Source of the DNA: a virus
Reading direction: 5' to 3' (one strand)
IMG/VR virus record: IMGVR_UViG_3300042691_012890
Span: 1 to 64,000 of that record
DNA: 64,000 nucleotides
Below, one piece after another: positions 56,788 to 64,000 of this stretch (the stretch's first letter is position 1; each line of letters opens with the position of its first letter). A model generated the notes under the pieces. That model did not search any database, was not told the origin of the DNA, and was given only the letters and a program-made list of their open reading frames with translations. The position numbers and the translations under genes were made by a program.

Positions 56788-57443
56788 AGTTTTTTAGTTA
56801 CGAATGCAATACCCCAATCATCATTGTTTGTGCAGTGATAGTCTACGTTCCACATTTCTCTGTTGAGTGCTGCGCAAAACTCTCTTGGTCCTGGGTGATA
56901 ATTGGTGTCATGAAAAACAACTACACCATGATCTGACAATAGATTAGTATATTCCCAATCTCTAATAACTTGCATAATACTGTGCCAACCATCAATAAAC
57001 AGTAAATCTATAATTTCAACTCCGTGACTTTTCAAAACAGAAACATTGGTATTGTAATTAGAAGAATCATTATGAATGATGTGAACGTTGTTGCTGATAT
57101 CATTCAAATATGTTTTATCAATCACATCAATACCAAAGTATTTTGTCTTTTTGCGCTTCAATTCCAACATAATTGAACTAAAACTTTCACCTTCTTTAGT
57201 GCTGCCGCCATCTTTTTCTATTCTGTTAACACCTATTTCAAGAATAGCATCAGTTGATTTAACTCTAGAAGAAAATAGTTTTCTGAAAGCATCTAAATTG
57301 CAGTCAGAAATTTCTTTAGCAATTAAAGGACCTGAGTATATTGCGCTATCCTGATCCACGTGCACTTGACTATTAACGGTAATATCTTTGATTAGATCAT
57401 ATTTCCATTTTACATGTTTATTGTTTTCGTAATATGTGCTCAT
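56784..57443 (-). CDS. Class I SAM methyltransferase (Methyltransf_24-like)
   Basis: 219 aa. ILEIGVNRIEKDGGST (motif I region), YFGIDVID, IDLLFIDGWHSIMQVIRDWEYTNLLSDHGVVVFHDTNYHPGP. The IDG-H-x6-D and GG/HG-hDT patterns are those of class I methyltransferases acting on sugars in surface clusters (cephalosporin hydroxylase-like/Methyltransf_24). Confidence 0.75.
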   Translation of the reverse strand: MSTYYENNKHVKWKYDLIKDITVNSQVHVDQDSAIYSGPLIAKEISDCNLDAFRKLFSSRVKSTDAILEIGVNRIEKDGGSTKEGESFSSIMLELKRKKTKYFGIDVIDKTYLNDISNNVHIIHNDSSNYNTNVSVLKSHGVEIIDLLFIDGWHSIMQVIRDWEYTNLLSDHGVVVFHDTNYHPGPREFCAALNREMWNVDYHCTNNDDWGIAFVTKKL

Positions 57444-57461
57444 GGCATTCTCCGATGAAAA

Positions 57462-58700
57462 TTAAAATTCTAAAACCCACTCAGGCAAACTTCCACCGTC
57501 GGTCTTGTACCCCCACTTTTCAATAGCAACACGAAACTCTGGTCCTGGTGTCTTGTCAATAGCCTGACGCATAGCAAGAGCACCTGCTAGTGTACCACCT
57601 GGGTGTCCGTGAATGGCACCACCGCAGTTAGCAAGAAAATCTGTACCAAACTTCTCAGCAGTTGGATTTACAATTCCAGGATGCATACCGCAACTCAATG
57701 CTGGCAAAGTGTTGCGCTTGTGTAGCACTTCCATCGTATTTCGCAGTTCCTCAATATCATCGCTGAGATAACCACCCCACATTCCAGCATGGATTGTATC
57801 CACGCCACATAGTCCTGCGAGATCGCAGAGCACAGCCCAATCAATACCAAAAGGATTGCGCTTGTCAGTAAGAATCTTATCGCCACTCTTTTGATAGTGT
57901 ACAAACAAAGGCAAGTCTAGTTTGCGAACTGAGTTGTATACACCCAAGCCACTCCAGAAGTTGATGTGGATGCCATTACCACCGTTGGCTGCTACAAACT
58001 TAGCGCGATCCAAAATAGTGTGATGATCACCGTTGATACAGAAGCAGTAGATTACACCACGACCGCAATTGTTTACGATATTGCTGATTAGTTCAACTCT
58101 ATCTTCCAAACGGCAGAACGAGGGATTGGAAAGGATTTCATCTTCCTTGATAAAATCAACACCACCATCCAGTAGTTCTTTAACCATGTCTGCCAAAGTA
58201 GCAGGACTAATACCTGTCTTGGGTTTGACAATGCCGCCTGACAAAGGCTTGTCATAACGATTTACAAACTTTCTAATACCTGTGATACCACGCTTTGGTC
58301 CAAGGAAGTAGGCTTCTACATCTGGTGGGAATTCAATCTTCTTCAAGCGACAGGCTTTGAATACATCGATGTCCATCTGTCCGCCCATCAACTGGCACAT
58401 GAGATGGCTGATACCGTCGCCTTCCCAGTCTGAATTTACTTTGGGGAATCCAATCTGCACTACGCCAGAATGTTTACCAACCAATTCACTTTCATCATGA
58501 TAGATTACACAACTAGCAAGTTCAAACAGCGCATCACTTTCCCAACGGTTTCTGACTTTGGGATTACCCACACTCTGTCCGATAGCAAGGTTCCATGCGG
58601 CATCTCTAAGATCGCCAATTTCGCTATAGGTTTCAATGTAGTATGTTACTACAACACAACGATCTCGTTCTGCTGGAGTTAATTCTCTAAAAAACTTCAT
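57462..58700 (-). CDS. RuBisCO-like protein (form IV type)
   Basis: 412 aa from the ATG at 58700 (SD GGG). Compared by eye with RuBisCO large subunit: K159/K161 (VKPKTG) match K175/K177; the metal site is intact, with K185, D187, E188 (FIKEDE) at K201/D203/E204; H268 at H294, H304 at H327, S336 at S379, G360-G361 at G403-G404. Two catalytic residues differ: R295 is Tyr269, and the loop-6 K334 is Tyr311 (HAGMWGGY). Q42 stands at E60. It is therefore unlikely to fix CO2 and more likely an enolase, isomerase or decarboxylase on a related sugar phosphate. Flanked by a cupin, a methyltransferase and a nucleotidyltransferase. Confidence 0.9.
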   Translation of the reverse strand: MKFFRELTPAERDRCVVVTYYIETYSEIGDLRDAAWNLAIGQSVGNPKVRNRWESDALFELASCVIYHDESELVGKHSGVVQIGFPKVNSDWEGDGISHLMCQLMGGQMDIDVFKACRLKKIEFPPDVEAYFLGPKRGITGIRKFVNRYDKPLSGGIVKPKTGISPATLADMVKELLDGGVDFIKEDEILSNPSFCRLEDRVELISNIVNNCGRGVIYCFCINGDHHTILDRAKFVAANGGNGIHINFWSGLGVYNSVRKLDLPLFVHYQKSGDKILTDKRNPFGIDWAVLCDLAGLCGVDTIHAGMWGGYLSDDIEELRNTMEVLHKRNTLPALSCGMHPGIVNPTAEKFGTDFLANCGGAIHGHPGGTLAGALAMRQAIDKTPGPEFRVAIEKWGYKTDGGSLPEWVLEF

Positions 58701-59010
58701 ACTTATCACCCTTCACGCTAGGAGTTTTAACGCACAATACTTTACAATCTTCTAAAAATTCTGGATTGGCAATTTCATTTGGCTCTAACACAAAAACATC
58801 ACCAGATTCAATTACTTCTCCACAAATACGCATCTTACCTGACAGCAGCACATTATATTCAGTTGCAACTGCATGATAATGTTTTGGCCAAACTTCGCCT
58901 TTCAAATGAGTCAACACACCAACCTCAAATTCTGAGGTCTTTAATATGCTTGGTTCAAAATTTCCAATGAACCATCCACGCCAAAATTCATTAATGTTTC
59001 GCTTTATCAT
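58687..59010 (-). CDS. Cupin-domain protein, 107 aa
   Basis: GEVWPKHYHAVATEYNVLLSGKMRICGEVIESGDVFVLEPNEIANPEFLED shows the two cupin motifs (H-x-H..E, G..H-like). The end of the gene overlaps the RuBisCO-like start. It could be a sugar isomerase/epimerase of the cluster or a metal-binding partner. Confidence 0.75.
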   Translation of the reverse strand: MIKRNINEFWRGWFIGNFEPSILKTSEFEVGVLTHLKGEVWPKHYHAVATEYNVLLSGKMRICGEVIESGDVFVLEPNEIANPEFLEDCKVLCVKTPSVKGDKYEVF

Positions 59011-59716
59011 ATCTTAAAAATCTATCCAAGTCAACTGGAACACCAACTGCATGATGTTGTTCGTTTGGTATATGATGAATCCCAACTTTTAAGCCACGCT
59101 TAATCATATAATTGTATGAAGGAGCGATATAGAATTCGCCGTTAGGTGCTCTATCTTGAGCGACAATCATATCCCTTGCACTTTCGACGAAGTATTTACC
59201 CTTCCTCCAATAATGAATACCATTAAGGCTGATATTACTTATAACTTCTTTTTCACGAATCTCGCAAACATAACCATTACTATCTAGTTTAGCGTAACTA
59301 TTTTTATCAGTATCTGAGTAATATGTTACAACTAGCCCATCATAAATTTCGCAGCGAGCATTGTGCAAAAATTGAAAAGAATTCCATTCCATTATTTGAT
59401 CGCAGTTAGCAACAATAAGTTCTTCATCATTGTTGATGTAATCTTCAAACAAAAGAGCAGAAATGGCTGGTCCCTCAGTCACATAATCTATTGCAATTAT
59501 AACGCAGCCAGGTTTAGTTGATTTTAATACCTTTTCTATTTCATGCTGATACTCGTCTTTACGAATCAAAAAAAAGTAATTACATTGAGGTATGCCAAGA
59601 GAATTAATTGCTCTTACAACCATCGGAGTCCCATTAACATCTATCAGCGGCTTTGGTGTTGAGTATTCTTTTTGGAATCTAACGCCCCTGCCAGCCATTG
59701 GAATTATAACATTCAT
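58991..59716 (-). CDS. Sugar-phosphate nucleotidyltransferase
   Basis: 241 aa. NVIIPMAGRGVRFQKEYSTPKPLIDVNGTPMVVRAINSL is the NTP-transferase signature (GxGxR..PKP). EELIVANCDQIMEW gives the metal Asp. C-terminal YDGLVVTYYSDTDKNSYAKLDSNGYV is as in GDP/UDP-sugar pyrophosphorylases. It probably activates the product of the cluster; base and sugar specificity not evident. Confidence 0.85.
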   Translation of the reverse strand: MNVIIPMAGRGVRFQKEYSTPKPLIDVNGTPMVVRAINSLGIPQCNYFFLIRKDEYQHEIEKVLKSTKPGCVIIAIDYVTEGPAISALLFEDYINNDEELIVANCDQIMEWNSFQFLHNARCEIYDGLVVTYYSDTDKNSYAKLDSNGYVCEIREKEVISNISLNGIHYWRKGKYFVESARDMIVAQDRAPNGEFYIAPSYNYMIKRGLKVGIHHIPNEQHHAVGVPVDLDRFLRYDKAKH

Positions 59717-59720
59717 GATA

Positions 59721-60467
59721 TTAATTAAATCTTGTTAGAAGACCTGCTTTAAATACTGGAAAATCTCTAGAATGATCTTCTATTTGAATTCCATGTTTTG
59801 CAAAAACTTCTTGTGCTATTTTCCAATCTTCGATAATTTTTTGATGCGCCTCGTGAACCTTCTCAGTTGTAACGCGCATTACAGTCATAACTACCCAATT
59901 GTATAGCCAAAAATTTGTTCTGCCGTTCATTTCTTGATTTTTATGGAACCAAACATCACCAAAATGCTGCACTAGTTCTTCAGGGATAGGCTTATAATTA
60001 TTTTTATGCACAAACATACAGCAGCCATATCCATCTATAGTCTCGTGGCAGGGAACCATTTCAAGTTTTTGAATTAGTTCTATATTTTCTTCCATTCTAT
60101 TAAAAAATGCTGGATGTGGGTAGATCATACCCACTGACTCTCTGGGAAATTGTTCAGATTTATATGCGTCAGCCAAAGAACTAAAAATTGCAGGATCAAA
60201 AATAACATCGTCATTTAACAAACAAATTAATTCAAACTTAGAATTTTCTACTCCAACATTCAAACTTTTATTGAAAAATAAATTCTTACCGAAATCTAGA
60301 ATTTTAACTTTTTCATTTGTTAAATTCTCATCTGTCGGTCTATCTTTAGAATTGTTATCAATAATGATTATTTCGCCGACTGCATCGTTACCGACCATAA
60401 ACTTCAACATCTGAAGAAAATAGTCATTAGCCATCCACATTGTTGGAACTATCACAGAAAATTTCAT
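59721..60467 (-). CDS. Glycosyltransferase family 2
   Basis: Start MKFSVIVPTMW at 60467 (coupled to the upstream stop). The GT2 fold is shown by FSVIVPTM, IIIIDNNSKDRPTD and ELICLLNDDVIFDP (the DDxxF-type metal motif). 248 aa, no membrane anchor. Confidence 0.82.
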   Translation of the reverse strand: MKFSVIVPTMWMANDYFLQMLKFMVGNDAVGEIIIIDNNSKDRPTDENLTNEKVKILDFGKNLFFNKSLNVGVENSKFELICLLNDDVIFDPAIFSSLADAYKSEQFPRESVGMIYPHPAFFNRMEENIELIQKLEMVPCHETIDGYGCCMFVHKNNYKPIPEELVQHFGDVWFHKNQEMNGRTNFWLYNWVVMTVMRVTTEKVHEAHQKIIEDWKIAQEVFAKHGIQIEDHSRDFPVFKAGLLTRFN

Positions 60468-61180
60468 CATTCCCTCCAAGGTAACTTATCATTATACATT
60501 TTATTCATCTTGGCATTTCCTTCCAAGAAAAATTCTTTGTTTACAGATCCCTCATTTCCGCCCAATCTATAGCACATGGTGTACTTTTTACTGCATTCAA
60601 ATTTGTTAAAGTAATTCATAAGAGTATAGAAAAACTTTCTATCTGCTCCCCATTTTCCATACCAAGAATGTCCAACTTGAACTGCGACTTCAGTTTTTAC
60701 TGCAAAACATGAGGTATCTATGTGATGAACTCTGTGATCAAACCAAGTTGGCCACTTGCCTAAATTTTCGCAATTATCTTCACAAATAAAATTCTCATCT
60801 TTATCGTAAATTTTGCGAAGGCTATATGCCCAAGAAAGATTATTTTTATCTACTAATTCTACTAGGCTCTCAACATGATTAGGTTCTATCCAGTTATCTT
60901 GGTCTAGATAAATGATCAAATCGGCATTTACAATGAAAGAACAAGCAGCATATACTCGATGACCATACCAGCCTTTGCCGACGTTATCTTCTAACTGAAC
61001 AGTTTTAATTGTTCGCTTGCCTGCTGCATCATAAAGCATCGGATGAATTTTATCATAGTGTTCTTGTCCATCCAAAAACACGTAATGAGTTAGATTTTCA
61101 TATGTTTGTTCTTGTACGCTAGACAAACACTTTTTAAGATCAGGCGATCCTATTGTTGGAGTAACTACTGCAACTTTCAT
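60467..61180 (-). CDS. Glycosyltransferase family 2
   Basis: 237 aa. VAVVTPTIGSPDLKKCLSSVQEQTYENLTHYVFLDG and LIIYLDQDNWIEPNHVESLV are GT2 motifs. Distinct from the next GT2 in the operon. WYGKWGADRKFFYTLMNYFNK could contact the acceptor. Confidence 0.82.
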   Translation of the reverse strand: MKVAVVTPTIGSPDLKKCLSSVQEQTYENLTHYVFLDGQEHYDKIHPMLYDAAGKRTIKTVQLEDNVGKGWYGHRVYAACSFIVNADLIIYLDQDNWIEPNHVESLVELVDKNNLSWAYSLRKIYDKDENFICEDNCENLGKWPTWFDHRVHHIDTSCFAVKTEVAVQVGHSWYGKWGADRKFFYTLMNYFNKFECSKKYTMCYRLGGNEGSVNKEFFLEGNAKMNKMYNDKLPWRE

Positions 61181-61932
61181 TATAATCCACTTCTTTTTTT
61201 ACAAAATTCAATAACTTCTGAATCGCCTTTTTGTTTTTGGTTTGGAACAAACAAGGCGCGATTTCTATCTTCAGCCATGTTAGAAATATCACTTACATAG
61301 TATGTAGCCAAACTGCAACGCGAAACATTTTCAGGACAAGTCAGTTGCTCGGGCAGACCATGCCAGGAATTCTGTGTGGTGTCAAAAAGAATTGCTCGGT
61401 TGAATTTGTTTTCAACTTTTGTAATGCATTCTTTCGGCAAGTTAGTTTCTTCGTCGTGGCTCCAAAGTTCTAGTCCACCACCCCATGAAGAATCCCAATC
61501 AGGCGTCATGTAAATAATGAGATTGTAATTTCTCATCAGACCAAGTTTAGGATGTATTGAGTAATCCTTATGGACGTTCAGCAATCCACCATTGCAGTGT
61601 GAATGCATTCCGCCGCCATGTAAACCGTAGTCTGCATACACCACATCATTACCAGTAATCCTATTGATCTTTTCTACAAAGGCATTACTGCAAAGATAAA
61701 ATATTGCATTATAAATGGACTTTGGGAACCTATCCCAATGAGAACAGGCTTTTTTCTTTTCTACTGGATTGTCATAGGAAACAGTCCAGACGGGATCTTC
61801 ATGCGAAGGGAATTCGTTTTTGATCGCCTCCGCAACTTCTAATTCGAAGAAGTCATCAATGACAACGTGATCAAATGGTTTTGCTGAGTTGAATTGCTCT
61901 CGCAAACCAACAAGATCTAGGTTTCTTATCAT
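61180..61932 (-). CDS. 2-oxoglutarate-Fe(II) oxygenase (P4H-like)
   Basis: 250 aa. Fe ligands are H121-x-D123 (NVHKDYS) and H191 (NSWHGLPE); R205 (VSRCSLATYY) is the expected 2OG-binding Arg. GGGLELWSHDEET is characteristic of prolyl-4-hydroxylase-like phage enzymes. It may hydroxylate a virion protein or glycan. A second oxygenase domain is fused to FkbM at 16522. Confidence 0.85.
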   Translation of the reverse strand: MIRNLDLVGLREQFNSAKPFDHVVIDDFFELEVAEAIKNEFPSHEDPVWTVSYDNPVEKKKACSHWDRFPKSIYNAIFYLCSNAFVEKINRITGNDVVYADYGLHGGGMHSHCNGGLLNVHKDYSIHPKLGLMRNYNLIIYMTPDWDSSWGGGLELWSHDEETNLPKECITKVENKFNRAILFDTTQNSWHGLPEQLTCPENVSRCSLATYYVSDISNMAEDRNRALFVPNQKQKGDSEVIEFCKKRSGL

Positions 61933-61934
61933 TA

Positions 61935-62429
61935 TTAGTCCCAGAGATTTTCAAAATATTTTCCAAACAAACGAAAGGCATTCTTTTTGCGCTCGTGATA
62001 TGCTTTCTGCTTTTCGATGTCATAAACACCTTCGCGAATGGTAACCATTTCAGCCCAGTCCTTACCTTCTACCTTTCGCCATTCGAATTTTGGTTTGACA
62101 ATGCAAAAGTCAGGATCACGATCTTTGGCAAGTTCGTTGAATGCCCAAATCATTTCGCCAAGGATCCAGTTCCAACGCTTGAAGTGAAATTCATCGGTGT
62201 CCCATTCGTTCTTCTTTGGCTTGGCTGCAGTAGAACGAAGATGCTCAGGAACATCTTCATCTTCGGTGTAGGGTGCGCCCATTTGCGTTTTCTTCAACTG
62301 CTTGAGCATCGGATGAATGATGTCAGCAAGGGTATGCGCCATGTTCCAAGTATCCCATGGGTCAATCTGAATAGACTTCTTTTGAGTCTTTTTCGGATCT
62401 TTGGGATAATTGCCAATACTAATCTTCAC
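61935..62429 (-). CDS. Conserved aquatic phage protein (IDPWDTWNMAHTLADII), 164 aa
   Basis: The block IDPWDTWNMAHTLADIIHPMLKQLKKTQMGAPYTEDEDVPEHLRS is a recurrent feature of hypothetical proteins in many large aquatic phages. The rest (FKRWNWILGEMIWAFNELAKD) is helical. Function unknown. Confidence 0.85.
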   Translation of the reverse strand: MKISIGNYPKDPKKTQKKSIQIDPWDTWNMAHTLADIIHPMLKQLKKTQMGAPYTEDEDVPEHLRSTAAKPKKNEWDTDEFHFKRWNWILGEMIWAFNELAKDRDPDFCIVKPKFEWRKVEGKDWAEMVTIREGVYDIEKQKAYHERKKNAFRLFGKYFENLWD

Positions 62430-62728
62430 TGTTCTAAATCCTTTAGTCGTCGCATCAAGTCATAGCGTTCGCGGTTCTGCAATTCAAACATGCGGAACAA
62501 TTTGTCGAACTTTGTATTATATAGTGCTTCTAGACCAATCAGCATGTTAGCAACGGTGTCCTTGTACTCAGGCAAACTTGAATCGGTTTCCATAACGTAT
62601 TCAGACACGGCTTCAAGATCATTGGTCACGCGCCAGCATTCCATAATCTGTTGTTCAAAATCAAACTGATCATAGGAACTCTTGACAAAACCATACTTGT
62701 CATCAATATCATCAAATTCGTTGTTCAT
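62426..62728 (-). CDS. Hypothetical protein, 100 aa
   Basis: An acidic helical protein (MNNEFDDIDDKYGFVKSSYDQF...). Overlaps both neighbours. Families of this shape accompany the preceding gene in aquatic phages. No motif. Confidence 0.65.
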   Translation of the reverse strand: MNNEFDDIDDKYGFVKSSYDQFDFEQQIMECWRVTNDLEAVSEYVMETDSSLPEYKDTVANMLIGLEALYNTKFDKLFRMFELQNRERYDLMRRLKDLEQ

Positions 62729-62925
62729 ACAAATTTCTCCAAGATATAAAGAGCAACGCCAAAGGGTATTATAAGTGAATTAATAGCAAAAGTCAAGGTC
62801 ATCCAAAGGTATGTCCAAGTGAACGAATAAAGGATAAACTGATCCTTGCGATAGACGAACAGGTAAACGGATGATATCGCTGTCAATGCGATTGTCGCAA
62901 GAACAAATGTTTCTATAAGTGTCAT
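62725..62925 (-). CDS. Membrane protein, 66 aa, two helices
   Basis: MTLIETFVLATIALTAISSVYLFVYRKDQ and FILYSFTWTYLWMTLTFAINSLIIPFGVALYIL are two to three hydrophobic segments. No function assigned. Early-type operon. Confidence 0.6.
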   Translation of the reverse strand: MTLIETFVLATIALTAISSVYLFVYRKDQFILYSFTWTYLWMTLTFAINSLIIPFGVALYILEKFV

Positions 62926-63101
62926 TCTTTCACTTCCTCAAAGTCAAACCAATGACAAATCTGATTTAATACTGCTTCTTGAATATGTTTGTGGATATAA
63001 TACGGCTCTGGGGTTTCGGTGTGTTCATGTGCCCGATTCCAGCCAACCATTACGCCAGTCTCAACACACTGAGCAATTAGATTATATTCTTTTGCTTTCA
63101 T
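62922..63101 (-). CDS. Conserved small phage protein (MKAKEYNLIAQCVETGVMVGW), 59 aa
   Basis: The ATG at 63101 overlaps the upstream stop (AATGA). The sequence KEYNLIAQCVETGVMVGWNRAHEHTETPEP resembles small conserved phage proteins. An upstream TTG start would add 11 residues. Confidence 0.68.
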   Translation of the reverse strand: MKAKEYNLIAQCVETGVMVGWNRAHEHTETPEPYYIHKHIQEAVLNQICHWFDFEEVKE

Positions 63102-63295
63102 TTCCCAAGCATCTCCTTTCGTTCCTTCCACCAACGAATCGCTTCCTTGATTTCAGCCATTTGTTGTAATCGAATGTCATCCATGATGCCCATTCCAAGA
63201 AACTCAGATTCCATGTTTCGTTTCGTCATTTCCCAAAGTTTGTCATGATGCTTTTGCAGCACATCAAGAACAACATCGTATTCTTCTTCACTCAT
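63098..63295 (-). CDS. Hypothetical protein, 65 aa
   Basis: MSEEEYDVVLDVLQKHHDKLWEMTKRN..., helical. Overlapping start/stop with both neighbours. No family recognised. Confidence 0.62.
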   Translation of the reverse strand: MSEEEYDVVLDVLQKHHDKLWEMTKRNMESEFLGMGIMDDIRLQQMAEIKEAIRWWKERKEMLGK

Positions 63296-63641
63296 AATCT
63301 GGATCCTTCATCATTGCTGGCTTTCGCTGAAAGAATCGCGTCAACTTCCAAGTCCATCCAGTATAATAACTTCGAATGCCAATAGTAATTCTGAGATAAG
63401 GCACGTGTGCTCCGACATAAACTTCATTAAAAGAGATTTCAGCATCTACGCCAAAAGAGAAATTCTCCAACGACCAAACATGAAAGAACAACCAATGAGT
63501 GCTGAATTTGTTAGCATTATACTCATCGCCTTCCCAATAATGAAACCTTGGAACTAACGGACAGAGATCATTGCACCACCACTTGTGTAGCGGATAGTGT
63601 TCCCACCATTCTTTTTCACGACATGCTTTTACTTCACTCAT
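63288..63641 (-). CDS. Conserved phage protein, aromatic-rich, 117 aa
   Basis: WWEHYPLHKWWCNDLCPLVPRFHYWEG...FSTHWLFFHVWSLENFSFGVDAEISFNEVYVGAHVPYLRITIGI. The 'HWLFF-VWSL....F' pattern occurs in hypothetical proteins of many aquatic phages. It looks like a small beta-barrel. No function known. Confidence 0.7.
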   Translation of the reverse strand: MSEVKACREKEWWEHYPLHKWWCNDLCPLVPRFHYWEGDEYNANKFSTHWLFFHVWSLENFSFGVDAEISFNEVYVGAHVPYLRITIGIRSYYTGWTWKLTRFFQRKPAMMKDPDYE

Positions 63642-63862
63642 CTATCTTCTCCATAATACTTCAACACAGTCTTGAATGCATCAATGTGTCGCTGAATCTC
63701 AGCAATGTCTTTCTTTTTATTTTTATCAAAGATTGCCATGCCAATTCCAGCCTTGCGTTTTTCGAGATCGTCTTCAAGACTCTCAACAAGACTTTTCATC
63801 GAACAAGTTGTAATCTTGTCAATTGTATCCCAATCAAGTTCAACTGTAATCTTCTTGTTCAT
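63638..63862 (-). CDS. Conserved small phage protein (MNKKITVELDWDTIDKI), 74 aa
   Basis: The ATG at 63862 overlaps the stop of the upstream partial gene. K-ITVELDW..ID.I....L..S...L..D is a familiar pattern of small phage proteins with a KKDIAEIQRHIDAFKTVLKYY helical C-terminus. Function unknown. Confidence 0.72.
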   Translation of the reverse strand: MNKKITVELDWDTIDKITTCSMKSLVESLEDDLEKRKAGIGMAIFDKNKKKDIAEIQRHIDAFKTVLKYYGEDR

Positions 63863-64000
63863 TTGTCCATCTCCCACTTTGGTGTTGTATGCCAAACGAT
63901 TTTCGAATTTGTTTTTTCGTATTGTTCAACCAATTGCTGTAATGTCCACACATCATCAGTCTCAATAGTATCCAGCCAGTTACTGAATTTGTTAAAATCT
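63859..64000 (-). CDS. Partial CDS at the window edge (C-terminus only)
   Basis: The last 46 codons of a leftward gene (…DFNKFSNWLDTIETDDVWTLQQ … KWEMDK-stop) run in from beyond position 64000. The stop overlaps the next ATG (ATGA). Too short for identification. Confidence 0.6.
   Translation of the reverse strand, partial: DFNKFSNWLDTIETDDVWTLQQLVEQYEKTNSKIVWHTTPKWEMDK

Noticed and set aside
57462-58700. True CO2-fixing RuBisCO
   Set aside because: The loop-6 Lys (K334) and R295 equivalents are both Tyr, and no phosphoribulokinase or small subunit gene is nearby.

Overview
The window is a segment of a large T4-type myovirus genome (marine/freshwater 'far-T4' style) that probably infects a Gram-negative, possibly betaproteobacterial, host. 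The T4 affiliation rests on gp43 DNA polymerase, UvsX, gp41 helicase and gp61 primase, on a set of small proteins familiar from T4-like aquatic phages, and on T4-style capsid-targeting N-termini. The Gram-negative host is suggested by a spanin pair, lipoproteins, an outer-membrane porin, a PstS-like periplasmic binding protein and LPS-type surface genes. Host identity is inference. Essentially every credible gene reads leftward (minus strand). No capsid, portal or tail-sheath gene lies in the window.

Layout, left to right. 1-0.75 kb: four tRNA genes (Lys, Tyr, Glu, Thr) with their promoter. 1-10.1 kb: small early genes, a SWIM-type zinc protein, a ferredoxin-dependent bilin reductase (PcyA/PcyX/PebS type), a zincin, a conserved 369-aa protein and an AAA+ ATPase. 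This stretch carries five copies of one promoter architecture, four of which start at or next to an ATG (apparently leaderless mRNAs). 10.2-13.3 kb: a phosphate-scavenging-like cassette (metallophosphoesterase, PstS-like protein, porin) closed by a strong UUCG hairpin. 13.3-16.2 kb: a RuvC-like nuclease, an FkbM methyltransferase and small proteins. 16.16-16.33 kb: a candidate structured RNA. 16.5-22.6 kb: surface and glycan genes (FkbM-oxygenase fusion, WavE, TPR, beta-propeller, two GT25-like enzymes) plus DUF454 and a lipoprotein. 22.6-26.5 kb: class II ribonucleotide reductase, ThyX and primase. 26.5-32.5 kb: a lysis cassette (spanins, membrane proteins, a thermonuclease) and a run of secreted proteins. 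32.6-36.4 kb: structural proteins and a two-domain endolysin. 36.4-45.6 kb: candidate internal head proteins with capsid-targeting N-termini, and repeat-rich polyproteins. 45.7-48.3 kb: a dTDP-rhamnose-type pathway. 48.3-54.5 kb: gp41, UvsX, gp43. 54.5-62 kb: a second carbohydrate cluster with a ROK kinase, a GDPD-like protein, a RuBisCO-like protein, a cupin, a nucleotidyltransferase, glycosyltransferases and an Fe/2OG oxygenase. 62-64 kb: small early-type proteins, the last one cut by the window edge.

The most notable points are: (1) a RuBisCO-like protein that keeps the carbamylated-Lys/Asp/Glu metal site but has lost the loop-6 Lys, placed inside a phage sugar-modification cluster; (2) a bilin reductase in a phage with no cyanobacterial hallmark in view; (3) the phosphate cassette; (4) a repeated early promoter with a conserved upstream box and near-zero leader length; (5) several proteins that look addressed to the prohead interior by a T4-like targeting peptide. 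All functional statements come from reading motifs by eye; no database search was run.
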